From IMG/VR virus record IMGVR_UViG_3300010885_049282, positions 1-28,370 of that record: a DNA stretch of 28,370 nucleotides; one strand, given 5' to 3'. Below are positions 7,494 through 15,207 of this stretch, piece after piece. A model generated the notes under the pieces. It made no database searches and had not been told where the DNA came from. It saw only the letters and a program-made list of their open reading frames with translations. Each line of letters begins with the position of its first letter. The stretch's first letter is position 1. The DNA is from a virus. The translations under genes were made by a program, and so were the position numbers.

Positions 7494-9767
7494 TCACGCT
7501 AGCTGTTTTACGCCGGTCCGACCGACCATCTTGTTCTGCTGCTGCGCCACGCCCTGTTGCAAGTTCTTGAAGTAGTTCTGGACGAGGACGCTGAACCGTG
7601 GGTTCGGCTGCTGGCCCGTCTGCGCGGCCTGTTGTGCGGCCTGCTGTGCCATCTGCGGGCCAAAGATTTCGGCAAGCACTTCGGGCGCTAGGCTGCTCAT
7701 GTAGTTCGGGTTGCCCTGGAGGATGGACTGCGCGTTCTTCATCTTTGTGGGCGCGGCGGCGTCGTTGCTGGCGTCCGCATACACGGGCTCGCTGCCGGCG
7801 AACATGTTCAGGATGTCTCCCATGACGTCCTTCAGGATGCGGACGCTGGCCGGACCTTTCTGCATGACGAGCTCCTTGGCCATGGCCGGGTCGATCATGC
7901 GGGCCTTGAGCGCAATGAGCTGGGTCTTGTCGATCACGCCTTCGCTGTCCTCCGGTATGAGGTTGCTGAACGCCTGCAGCTTTGCCTCCATCAGCTCCGG
8001 CTGGAATTGCGTGCTGTCAAAATGCATGACGTAGTGGAAGTCAGAGTCGCCGCTGGGCCGAGTGCCCGTGACGCGCTCAACCTTTTCGGGCGCAAACTTG
8101 ACGGTCATCTCATACGCCATCTGCAGGGCCTCGCCCCACATGATGAGAAACTTTTTGACGAGCGGCTGCTGCAGGATGGCGCTCAGTTGGGGGGGCACTT
8201 CGGGGTGGAACAGGCCGGCGTAGCGCGCGACCTTGCGCTGCACTTCACGCATGACTTCCGTGGCCACGGGCACGCCGCGGGTGGGCATGTCCATGAACTT
8301 GGCCTCGCGTCCGGGTACGTATTCGTTCTGGACGGCCGGTCCGATCTTGTAGCGCGTCGAAATGCCTTTGGGCACGTTCAGCGGGGGCACGACGCTGATG
8401 GACGCGAGGTCCACGACGCTGTCGATCATGTTTTTCTCGACGCTCTGGTAGGTGCTGAGAATCTCGGGCAGTCCGCGGCTCGCCAGCCAGGACCGATCGA
8501 ACCGTTCGCGCCGGCCGACGATGATCGGATACTCTGCGCGCGGGTTGTTCAGGATGCCGTGCTTGCCCGCGAGCTCATCGCCCTGAGCGTTCCTGGTGAC
8601 GTGGGGATTAAACACGGTGTAGACGATCTGCGTGACGCCGTCTTCGTCCACCTGTTTGCGATACGCCCACACGGTCTCGATATACCAGCTGCGGCCGTCC
8701 ACGCTGCGCCAGCTCCATGTGCCGCTGGGCTGGTATGGGTTGTTGAGCTCCCAGGTGCTGAACTTACCCTTGGTCTTGATGGCCTCTTCGACCCACTCGG
8801 AGTCCCACTCGTCTGAAAGAACTCGCTCGCGCAAATCCACCTCGGTCATGAGTTGGCGCACGAACACGATCGGGCTGTTCTGCACCTCGCCCGCCTCGGT
8901 GGGCATGATAAAATCGCGATACGGCTTGAGCGCGCGGATCATGGGCTGGTTCTTGCACAGATAGGGCATGGGGAACTCTGCGTCCCCGTCCTCGCGCAGG
9001 TCGCGGATGGCTTCCTTGGCGCGCTTGTCTGACAGGAGCATGACGTCGCTCTCCTGGAGCTCGTCGTCCTGCGCGATGCTGCGCCGCACGTAAGCGTCGT
9101 AGATATATTTTATGGCGTCCACGGCGGAGGATTGCAGCGTGGGGTCTGCTAGGAGCTGTGGGAACACGGCGAGGACTTGCGCGAGCTCGGCCTCCGGGCC
9201 TTGTGCGCCCTGCTGCACGGCCTGCTGGGCGGCTTGGCTCATGGCCATGAGGTCCTCCAATTTGACGCGCACGATCTTGCGGCCGACCTCGCGCTCCCAC
9301 CATACGCCGAGGCCTACGCTGCCGTGGGCGTTGAAGTATTGGGCGCTGAGTTCGACCTCGGTATCGAGCTGGCGATGGAGTTCGTAGTGGACCATCCAAT
9401 CAAGGTAGCTCGTCGCGGTGGCGCTGTCGTCCACGTCGTCCGGGCTCGAGCCGGCCAACTTCATGACGGAGTTCCAGAAGCTCATGTAGAGCAGCGCAGA
9501 GATTTCGTTGACGGCGCCGTCGCTGGTGTGGTTGCGCATGTCGCTCGCGCCCTCCCAGGGGAATACTTCCTTGCCGTCGGGCATTGAGGCGGCGTGCTTC
9601 TTGCCGTCCTCGGACTGACCGACCCAGCGCGAGAGCCGTGTGTCCTCGGTGGATTGGATGCGCCCGAAGTGGTCGCCCTGCGCGCCGCAGCGCTTGAATT
9701 CGACGATGAGTTCGCCAACCTGAACGGAATCAGGGTTGACCTTTGACAGTGTAGATTGCGTATCCAT
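7494..9767 (-). CDS. Portal protein
   Basis: 757 residues from the ATG at 9767. A TTG at 9797 would add ten residues but lies inside the leader hairpin region. The size and order (TerL upstream, scaffold and capsid downstream) fit a large podovirus-type portal. The sequence has the usual alternation of acidic helical segments, a central region (WLASRGLPEILSTYQSVEKNMIDSVVDLASISVVPPLNVP) matching the conserved portal 'G...l...Q...n...d..l.......p' pattern, and a Gln/Ala-rich C-terminal barrel-like tail (MAQQAAQQAAQTGQQ). The dodecamer forms the DNA entry ring and binds TerL and the adaptor. No frameshift is seen. Confidence 0.85.
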   Translation of the reverse strand: MDTQSTLSKVNPDSVQVGELIVEFKRCGAQGDHFGRIQSTEDTRLSRWVGQSEDGKKHAASMPDGKEVFPWEGASDMRNHTSDGAVNEISALLYMSFWNSVMKLAGSSPDDVDDSATATSYLDWMVHYELHRQLDTEVELSAQYFNAHGSVGLGVWWEREVGRKIVRVKLEDLMAMSQAAQQAVQQGAQGPEAELAQVLAVFPQLLADPTLQSSAVDAIKYIYDAYVRRSIAQDDELQESDVMLLSDKRAKEAIRDLREDGDAEFPMPYLCKNQPMIRALKPYRDFIMPTEAGEVQNSPIVFVRQLMTEVDLRERVLSDEWDSEWVEEAIKTKGKFSTWELNNPYQPSGTWSWRSVDGRSWYIETVWAYRKQVDEDGVTQIVYTVFNPHVTRNAQGDELAGKHGILNNPRAEYPIIVGRRERFDRSWLASRGLPEILSTYQSVEKNMIDSVVDLASISVVPPLNVPKGISTRYKIGPAVQNEYVPGREAKFMDMPTRGVPVATEVMREVQRKVARYAGLFHPEVPPQLSAILQQPLVKKFLIMWGEALQMAYEMTVKFAPEKVERVTGTRPSGDSDFHYVMHFDSTQFQPELMEAKLQAFSNLIPEDSEGVIDKTQLIALKARMIDPAMAKELVMQKGPASVRILKDVMGDILNMFAGSEPVYADASNDAAAPTKMKNAQSILQGNPNYMSSLAPEVLAEIFGPQMAQQAAQQAAQTGQQPNPRFSVLVQNYFKNLQQGVAQQQNKMVGRTGVKQLA

Positions 9768-9800
9768 CCACGTTCTTTTTGAGACAGCCCGGCGCAAGAA

Positions 9801-9848
9801 GCAAAGTCGGGGCTGAGGATTGCGGACTGTTGCGGACTGTTGCGGAGT
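9801..9848 (-). repeat. 48-base repeat, copy B (upstream of the portal gene)
   Basis: Second copy of the element at 7199-7246, 45 of 48 bases identical. It lies in the 93-base gap between the small DNA-binding gene and the portal start. On the minus strand it is followed by an imperfect AGCCC/GGGCT hairpin (about 9783-9815) without a T-run, so the terminator of copy A is degenerate here. Confidence 0.8.
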
Positions 9849-9860
9849 ATTATCTTGCGG

Positions 9861-10145
9861 TCAGAGCTTGAACCCGGTCATCCGGGCGATCTCGCGTTTG
9901 TAATACCAGCGCTGTCCGCCGTCTGGTTTCTGGTAGGCCTCGATGTGGCCGGACCTGACTTCGTCGTCGAGCTCTTCGCGGCTCAGCCCGGTCCACTCCA
10001 TGAACACGCTCGCGCGCAGCAGACCGGGCAACTTGTTGAACTCGGACTGTGTGCAGTCGTTCACTCGCGCTAGGCGCGGGTGGCCCAACATGCGGCGCGT
10101 GGCCTCCATGAATTCGTCCAGTTTAGCTTCCTGTGCTTTTGTCAT
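9861..10145 (-). CDS. Small winged-helix-like DNA-binding protein next to TerL
   Basis: 94 residues. The N-terminal 45 residues are helical. Residues 47-93 (SVFMEWTGLSREELDDEVRSGHIEAYQKPDGGQRWYYKREIARMTGF) have the MerR/excisionase-like order of a short helix-turn-helix, then a G-x2-Y wing and a final helix. The start lies 19 bases after the TerL stop. Such a protein could be the small terminase or a packaging-site recogniser placed after TerL, or a late regulator. No Shine-Dalgarno site is visible. Function beyond DNA binding is not shown. Confidence 0.7.
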   Translation of the reverse strand: MTKAQEAKLDEFMEATRRMLGHPRLARVNDCTQSEFNKLPGLLRASVFMEWTGLSREELDDEVRSGHIEAYQKPDGGQRWYYKREIARMTGFKL

Positions 10146-10164
10146 ATTTTTTGGGGCGTTCCGT

Positions 10165-11895
10165 TTAGTAGCTCCCTCCGCCTGAGCTGCGCAGCGTGGT
10201 GTCGTGGTAGTGCTCGAGCTCGGCGAGCGCCATATAGCGGACGAGGTCGGCGAAGTCTTTTGCGCCGGCCTTCTCTCCTCCGCGGCCTGTGTAGTTGGTC
10301 ATGGTCCAGATGATCTGTTTGCACTCGCGGCTGACGAATAGACGGGGCGAGTTGGTGACCATGTCCAGCGGCTGGGTGTTGTCCCACCAGAGCAGATCGT
10401 TGACGACGCTCAGCCCGCGCTCCACGTCCACGCCGCTAGCCGGGGTCAGGATCATGGGGTGCTTGCCGTCCGCGAACTGGTCCACCAGGCACGTGCCGCC
10501 GTGCAGTTCCATGTGCGGATTGCGGCCCGCGCGCGGGTCTATGAATCGCTGGAACACGTCCTCCTTGCCAGCCGTCTCAAGGGATAGCCAGGTCTGTTTC
10601 AGCTGGTCCACTCCGAGTCCTAGGCTGCGCTGCGCGCTGCCGGGCTTGCCGTCCGGCTGCGAGGGGTCATCCGCCGGCACGGCCCACTCGCCGTAGGTCT
10701 GCGCGTCCGGCCAGTCCCGGTATATCCAGACCTTGCCGCCGGGCGTGACGCGCACCCACAGCGTGGCCCAGTTCCGAGCGCCGGCGGGGTCGGTAAACAT
10801 GTAGTTCGTGCCCGCGCGAGGGATGTGTTTTGGATCCACGATGTTCCATTCTCCGAACATGGGGAACGCCTTGTTCATCACGTCGCGCGCGTAGCCGTAG
10901 GCGTTCTCCTCGATGTAGTGGCTCGGGCGGCCTTGGCACAGGGATTTGACGCCGGCGTAGTTGTCCCCGAACACGTTGAACTCGGTATAAAAATAGATTG
11001 CCGCGGTCTTGGGCCGGGTGCAGCTCTGGATGTAGGGCATGTGGCCCACGGGCAGTCCGGGGATATTAACGCGCGACGGTAACAGTTCCGAGGGCCGGCT
11101 CTCTAGCGTCTGCGGTGTGCCGAGGACCTCCTTGATGGTGGTGGTGATGCCCTCTGTGGTGGAAAACGTCCACAGGATTTTTGCGCTTCGGGTGGTGCTC
11201 CGGAAGTCCAACGTCTCCAGCCAGGGCAGTGTCAGGTTCTCGTCCGCCCACGCGCCTATGTTGGCGACCTCTGGGGAGGCGTCGTTGAGGTTCGCGCCGA
11301 TCTCCCACCCCTGAAATTCTTTGACGTCCTGGTTGTAGGTCAAAAAATGGATTTCGGTGCGGCTCGGCAGCACGATGATGCCGTTGGCGAAACCGTTGGC
11401 GGGCGTGTAACTGATTTTAAATACTTTGCGCCGGTCCTCTTTTCCGTTGAGTCGTTTCAGTTCTGGCGGCAAAAACTTCCAGATGAGTTTCTGCTGGGTG
11501 CTGATGCTAGTGCGCACGTTGTCCTGCAAGCACCAGATGATGCCCCGCGGGTGGGCCAGGGCGGACTGCACGACGCGCTTGGCGGCCCACTCCGATTTGC
11601 TCGCGCGCTTGCCGCCGGCCACGTAGAGGAGTTTGTTGTCTCCCAGCAACCTGTCTGCGTCGGGCCAGTTCTTGAGCTCGAACCCGAACCGCAGCGGGTC
11701 TCCGTCCTCGCCCGCCAGGGCAATGCGCTCCTCACGCTCCTTGAACAGCGCGGCCACCCGGGCCGGGCCGTCCACCTGACGCAGCGCGCCCACGAGCTCG
11801 GCGTCCGTGAACCAGGGCAGGAACGGGTGCGGCGTGGGACGCCACGTGGCGCGTGCCACGGCGAGGAGCTCGGTGTCTGTGACGGTGTCGGTCAT
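10165..11895 (-). CDS. terL: Terminase large subunit (DNA-packaging ATPase and nuclease)
   Basis: 576 residues. The Walker A-like loop is GGKRASKS at 94-101. A Walker B-like segment with the catalytic acid is ANIGAWADEN at 211-220 (D218, E219). The coupling motif is in LWTFSTTEG (241-249). The RNase-H-like nuclease begins at YMFTDPAGARNW with D369 as a probable metal ligand. The enzyme drives DNA into the head through the portal and cuts the concatemer. The start overlaps the stop of the 66-residue gene (ATGA). The complete length fits a TerL with both domains. Confidence 0.9.
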   Translation of the reverse strand: MTDTVTDTELLAVARATWRPTPHPFLPWFTDAELVGALRQVDGPARVAALFKEREERIALAGEDGDPLRFGFELKNWPDADRLLGDNKLLYVAGGKRASKSEWAAKRVVQSALAHPRGIIWCLQDNVRTSISTQQKLIWKFLPPELKRLNGKEDRRKVFKISYTPANGFANGIIVLPSRTEIHFLTYNQDVKEFQGWEIGANLNDASPEVANIGAWADENLTLPWLETLDFRSTTRSAKILWTFSTTEGITTTIKEVLGTPQTLESRPSELLPSRVNIPGLPVGHMPYIQSCTRPKTAAIYFYTEFNVFGDNYAGVKSLCQGRPSHYIEENAYGYARDVMNKAFPMFGEWNIVDPKHIPRAGTNYMFTDPAGARNWATLWVRVTPGGKVWIYRDWPDAQTYGEWAVPADDPSQPDGKPGSAQRSLGLGVDQLKQTWLSLETAGKEDVFQRFIDPRAGRNPHMELHGGTCLVDQFADGKHPMILTPASGVDVERGLSVVNDLLWWDNTQPLDMVTNSPRLFVSRECKQIIWTMTNYTGRGGEKAGAKDFADLVRYMALAELEHYHDTTLRSSGGGSY

Positions 11896-12092
11896 CCGCG
11901 TTTGGGCGGTGGGATGCGCAGCGCGATGCGTTGCAGTTCAAAGGCGTGACAGTGGAGGTCGGAGGCGTAACGCACCACAGCGTGGGCCTCGTCCGGCGTC
12001 AGATCGCGCGCGTCGTCGATAGCGGCCTCGATGAGGTTCAGCGCCTCTTGTGCCGCCGCCGCCGCGTTCAATAACTTCATCGCGGTGGTCAT
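11892..12092 (-). CDS. Small helical protein upstream of TerL, unknown
   Basis: 66 residues (MTTAMKLLNAAAAAQEALNLIEAAIDDARDLTPDEAHAVV...), two predicted helices and a Pro/Lys-rich end. The start overlaps the stop of the 83-residue gene and the stop overlaps the TerL start, both as ATGA, so all three are probably translated together. Directly before TerL is a common place for a small terminase, but this protein is shorter than usual and shows no clear helix-turn-helix. Confidence 0.65.
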   Translation of the reverse strand: MTTAMKLLNAAAAAQEALNLIEAAIDDARDLTPDEAHAVVRYASDLHCHAFELQRIALRIPPPKRG

Positions 12093-12340
12093 AGATTTTC
12101 ATCCAACAGTTTCAACACGCTCAACCAATTCTCCTTGGTCTTGAAGTAAATCTCCATGGTGGTTGCTCCGCCTTTCTCGTTCATCAGATACACGTCAATC
12201 CCATACAGGCTAGTGTCGTCTTTGTAGGAGTAGTAGCCTTTGAAGTCGATTTGGTTGAAACAAAAACTCACATACCCGTCGATGTAAACTTTGCAACGAC
12301 CGTTATAGATTTTGAAATCGAATTTGTGTTTAGGGTTCAT
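12089..12340 (-). CDS. AT-rich small protein, unknown
   Basis: 83 residues (MNPKHKFDFKIYNGRCKVYIDGYVSFCFNQIDFKGYYSYKDD...), rich in Tyr, Phe, Lys and Asp, with predicted beta strands and a C-terminal helix. Its DNA is much richer in A and T than the flanking TerL and DnaB genes, which suggests a recent arrival. It overlaps its neighbours by four bases on both sides, so it is fitted into the operon. No family was recognised. Confidence 0.65.
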   Translation of the reverse strand: MNPKHKFDFKIYNGRCKVYIDGYVSFCFNQIDFKGYYSYKDDTSLYGIDVYLMNEKGGATTMEIYFKTKENWLSVLKLLDENL

Positions 12341-12663
12341 TTCGTGCTCATTTCGATGACATGAGGGAGGGAGTTGTAGGCTTCTCGTGCCGTGATATGG
12401 TCATTCAACGAAGCGTGAGGACTTGTAATGTGCATAAGGGCATCCGCAACCTTCCTGAGTTGGTCGCGTTCTGATTCCAGCCTCGCAATGGTAGCTGACG
12501 CCATGCTTGTGGCGGCGAAGGCGGCGGTGTTCCAATCTTTCGACGAATTCAACTCTCGTTCGAGTTGTTGTGAGTGTTTAATCAGGTCAATAATGAATCT
12601 AGAGTCGCCCATGTCGATGGATACTACCTTATCCGTTCGTGGTGTTGGTGTTTCGTTATTCAT
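12337..12663 (-). CDS. Coiled-coil phage accessory protein
   Basis: 108 residues from the ATG at 12663, which has AAAGGAG 11 bases upstream; the upstream extension to 12711 is not needed. The sequence NNETPTPRTDKVV...QQLERELNSS...ARLESERDQLRKVADALMH matches a widespread class of phage accessory protein that opens 'TPRTDa' and has an 'a.qLERELa' coiled coil. Function of this class is unknown. The stop overlaps the next start. Confidence 0.7.
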   Translation of the reverse strand: MNNETPTPRTDKVVSIDMGDSRFIIDLIKHSQQLERELNSSKDWNTAAFAATSMASATIARLESERDQLRKVADALMHITSPHASLNDHITAREAYNSLPHVIEMSTK

Positions 12664-12696
12664 TTCGTTTTGCTCCTTTCGATGACGTTGGAGCGC

Positions 12697-12731
12697 GCTG
12701 AAAGCGTCCATTGGCTTGCCATCGCTTCAGC
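12697..12731 (-). other. Stem-loop in the 78-base gap before the coiled-coil gene
   Basis: Between the genes at 12742 and 12663, bases 12697-12706 pair with 12723-12731 (nine pairs with one bulge), and a smaller TGGC/GCCA hairpin (12712-12715 with 12718-12721) lies inside. No T-run follows. It could be an mRNA processing or stability element upstream of the ribosome site. Confidence 0.35.
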
Positions 12732-12741
12732 TCTAGGCGTC

Positions 12742-13068
12742 TTATTCACCAAGCGCGTTATATTCCTGGAGATATTTCCGCACGACCACCATGGTCTTAC
12801 GCTTGGATGATTCTGAGACTTCCGGCACGCCTCGATCATCAACTTGGCTGAGCGCGGCCTCCACGTCGCAGTAGAAGGTTTCACGCAGGTTCTGCCCTTC
12901 CGTTATGTAAGATTCGATTTCAGCGGCCTCGTGGATTAGTAGTGTCACGATGTCCGAACTGGTTTTGAGCTGCATGGCTTTTTCAAAACACCATTTTCGG
13001 AGTTGCTTACGTTCGTCAACAACCTCATTCGACTGCGCTGATGATTCAATTTGTTCTTCGGTTTTCAT
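12742..13068 (-). CDS. Hypothetical helical phage protein
   Basis: 108 residues (MKTEEQIESSAQSNEVVDERKQLRKWCFEKAMQLKTSSDIVTLLIHEAAEIESYI...). The sequence is helical and highly charged, with no membrane segment. Its start overlaps the stop of the zinc-binding gene (ATGA). It sits in the block of small accessory genes between replication and packaging. No family was recognised. Confidence 0.65.
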   Translation of the reverse strand: MKTEEQIESSAQSNEVVDERKQLRKWCFEKAMQLKTSSDIVTLLIHEAAEIESYITEGQNLRETFYCDVEAALSQVDDRGVPEVSESSKRKTMVVVRKYLQEYNALGE

Positions 13069-13379
13069 TTAGTTTGGTTCAGTTTTTCTTGGAGTGCGTC
13101 TAGGCTGCCCCAGCCTGGCGAGGCGTTGGGCAACCAGAATTCGAGCTTGCGACGCCAAAAGCGTGCGCCGGCGGTCTCGGGCTCGGCTTCTTCCCACTTG
13201 GCTGAGTATTGCCGACGGCACAGGACCTCTTTCTTCTGCTCGAGTTCCCAGCAGCGGTTGCATATGCCGTCGCTGCCGCATGAGATGCGGCCGGCCTTCT
13301 GGCCGCACGCGCAATAAACGCTGACACAGCGACGGCGGCGTTGCATGTATTCCCGCATGTAGTCTCTGGGTGATCCCAT
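13065..13379 (-). CDS. Small zinc-ribbon-like protein
   Basis: 104 residues from the ATG at 13379 (MGSPRDYMREYMQRRRR), chosen for the AAAGGA upstream; a longer frame exists to 13454 but would overlap the neighbour. Cysteines at 18, 23, 25, 34, 40 and 43 form CxC and CxxC pairs typical of a zinc ribbon, after a strongly basic helix. Probably binds nucleic acid or a protein partner. It is the second of two zinc-type genes directly after the helicase. Confidence 0.65.
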   Translation of the reverse strand: MGSPRDYMREYMQRRRRCVSVYCACGQKAGRISCGSDGICNRCWELEQKKEVLCRRQYSAKWEEAEPETAGARFWRRKLEFWLPNASPGWGSLDALQEKLNQTK

Positions 13380-13393
13380 AGTTTTTTCCTTTT

Positions 13394-13597
13394 TCACAAA
13401 AACCGTTTCTTCATCCAACCCCTGTTCCATTCGGGACGGCCCAGGCGTGTCCAATGCACCACTTGGCTGGCGTGCGACTTATCCACCAACGGCGGCTCTG
13501 TCTCGCGCCATTTATCGGCGCAGAACTGACTGCACCACCGCCCGCGCCGCACTGGCACGCCGCAGAACTGACATTGTTTTTCGTTTTTTGATGTCAT
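13394..13597 (-). CDS. Small CxxC...CxxxC zinc-finger protein
   Basis: 67 residues. C9xxC12 and C22xxxC26, with basic residues between (CQFCGVPVRRGRWCSQFC), form a compact treble-clef-like zinc site. The rest is basic and aromatic (WKKRFL end). The start overlaps the DnaB stop (ATGA), so it is translated with the helicase. A role in replication or transcription is inferred from position only. Confidence 0.65.
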   Translation of the reverse strand: MTSKNEKQCQFCGVPVRRGRWCSQFCADKWRETEPPLVDKSHASQVVHWTRLGRPEWNRGWMKKRFL

Positions 13598-15207
13598 GGG
13601 ATGTCGTCGTCATCGATGATGGGAGGCTGTCTCAATACTTGGTTCTCGCGCTCGCCGTCCTTGAGCTGCTCGCAGCCGTGCTGGACTTTGAACAGATGCC
13701 AGTCCTCGAACTTGGTCAGGTTCGTGAAGAATACTTCCTTGGCATGGCCGAGCGGGCCATAGCGGTTCTTGGCCACCACGATCTCCATGAGCTTGGGCTT
13801 CTTGCTCCAGTCCCACCCTGCGGTGATGCGCTCCATGACGTCCTCGTCTGTCTCGCCGTCGCCCTGTTTCTTGAACTTGGTCGCCGGCTTGTTCAGGAAC
13901 AGGATGACGTCCGCGTCTTGCTCCAGCGCGCCGCAGTCCTTGAGGTCGGACATGACGGGGCGGCGGGTCTTCTCGGAGGTCTCGATGTTGCGGTTCATCT
14001 GGGCCAGGACAATCCACGGGACTTTAAGTTCTTTCTTCAAACGCATTATGCCGCGTGAAATTTTCGTGAGCTCTTTGACTCGGTCGATGCCCTTGCCGTC
14101 CTCGATCTCGACGAGTTGCACGTAGTCTAGGATGAATAGTTTGATGCCCTTCTCGCGCGCAATCTGTCGTGCCTTGGCGGCGATCTGGCTGATGGTCTGG
14201 CCGGGGGTGTCGTCTACATACACCTGCGCGGCGCTGAGCTTTCCGGCGACCTTGATGAGGTTGGTGTTGTCCTCGGCGCTGGCGAATCCCTGGCTGAACT
14301 CTGCGGTGTCCACGCCGGCGCGGCCGAACAGCAGACGGTAGCCGAGGCTGGTGCTGTCCATTTCTATGCTGAACACGGCCACAGGAATACCTTTTCGCTC
14401 GAGGGTCTCCGGGTATTCCTCGTTGGTCTCGTGGTTGAGCAGCTTGTTGCCTGTCGGCTCGTGCCACACGTAGTCCATGGCGAGGTGTTCGAGTATGTTC
14501 ATGGCCTTGGTGGTCTTGCCGTCGCCCGGGCGGCCCGCCAGCACCATGTAGTAGGTCTCGCGGATGCCGCGGATGAGCTTGTCCAGGTAGACGCCGTTCG
14601 GTCCGGTGGGAAGGCCGCGGAGCTGTGTCTTGCCCCGCACGTAGCGGAACTCTTCCATGTCGGTGATGACGTCCTGCACGATGTCCCGCATGGGCTTCCA
14701 CGCGGTCTCGGCCTGACCCACGGTCGCGAGCTCTAGGAGTTCGCCCGAGGCGTCGGCGATGACCTTGCCGACGTCATCTGCCTCGAGCGCGCGGCGCTGT
14801 AATTCACCGCACTTGTTCACGAATGCTCTTACGAGCGCCTTGCCGCGCACGACGCCGGCGTAGTGCGCTAGGTTCACGGCAGACGTGACGCTGTCCTGCA
14901 GCTCGTTGAGGTAGGTGACGCCGCCGATGTCTTCGAGCGTGCCGCCGTCCTTGAGGGTCTGCTGCAGGGTGATGATGTCCACGGGCCGGTTGGCCTCGCG
15001 CAGCTTCAGCATGCCCTCGAACACCGTGCGATGCCGTAAGTCGTAGAAGAATTCGGGGTCGAACTTCTGCGCGGCCAGCTTGTCCAGGGACGCGGCGGCT
15101 GAGCCCATGACGTCCAGCACGCACCCCAGAATGCCCTGCTCGTCTGGAGAGGAGTGAGGCGGTAGGCGGTCCGGAGGTGATTGGCTTAAAGCGCTCACTC
15201 GTTGCAT
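13594..15207 (-). CDS. dnaB: Replicative DNA helicase, DnaB family
   Basis: 537 residues from the ATG at 15207; the open frame runs further upstream but lies inside the neighbouring gene. Residues 15-125 match the DnaB N-terminal domain (FYDLRHRTVFEGMLKLREANRPVDIITLQQTL...GGVTYLNEL). The RecA-like motor has Walker A AGRPGDGKT at 224-232, IPVAVFSIEM at 274-283, Walker B LFILDYVQL at 357-365 and DLKDCGALEQDADVILFL at 421-438. An insertion of about 25 residues (248-273) separates Walker A from the next strand. The hexamer unwinds DNA at the phage fork. The start overlaps the initiator-like gene by 13 bases, in keeping with joint synthesis of loader and helicase. Confidence 0.9.
   Translation of the reverse strand: MQRVSALSQSPPDRLPPHSSPDEQGILGCVLDVMGSAAASLDKLAAQKFDPEFFYDLRHRTVFEGMLKLREANRPVDIITLQQTLKDGGTLEDIGGVTYLNELQDSVTSAVNLAHYAGVVRGKALVRAFVNKCGELQRRALEADDVGKVIADASGELLELATVGQAETAWKPMRDIVQDVITDMEEFRYVRGKTQLRGLPTGPNGVYLDKLIRGIRETYYMVLAGRPGDGKTTKAMNILEHLAMDYVWHEPTGNKLLNHETNEEYPETLERKGIPVAVFSIEMDSTSLGYRLLFGRAGVDTAEFSQGFASAEDNTNLIKVAGKLSAAQVYVDDTPGQTISQIAAKARQIAREKGIKLFILDYVQLVEIEDGKGIDRVKELTKISRGIMRLKKELKVPWIVLAQMNRNIETSEKTRRPVMSDLKDCGALEQDADVILFLNKPATKFKKQGDGETDEDVMERITAGWDWSKKPKLMEIVVAKNRYGPLGHAKEVFFTNLTKFEDWHLFKVQHGCEQLKDGERENQVLRQPPIIDDDDIP

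Noticed and set aside
8007-8816. 269-codon plus-strand frame
   Set aside because: Complement of the portal gene; composition is that of an antisense shadow.
9783-9815. Terminator before the portal gene
   Set aside because: The stem has a mismatch and a long loop, and there is no T-run; listed only as a degenerate part of the repeat.
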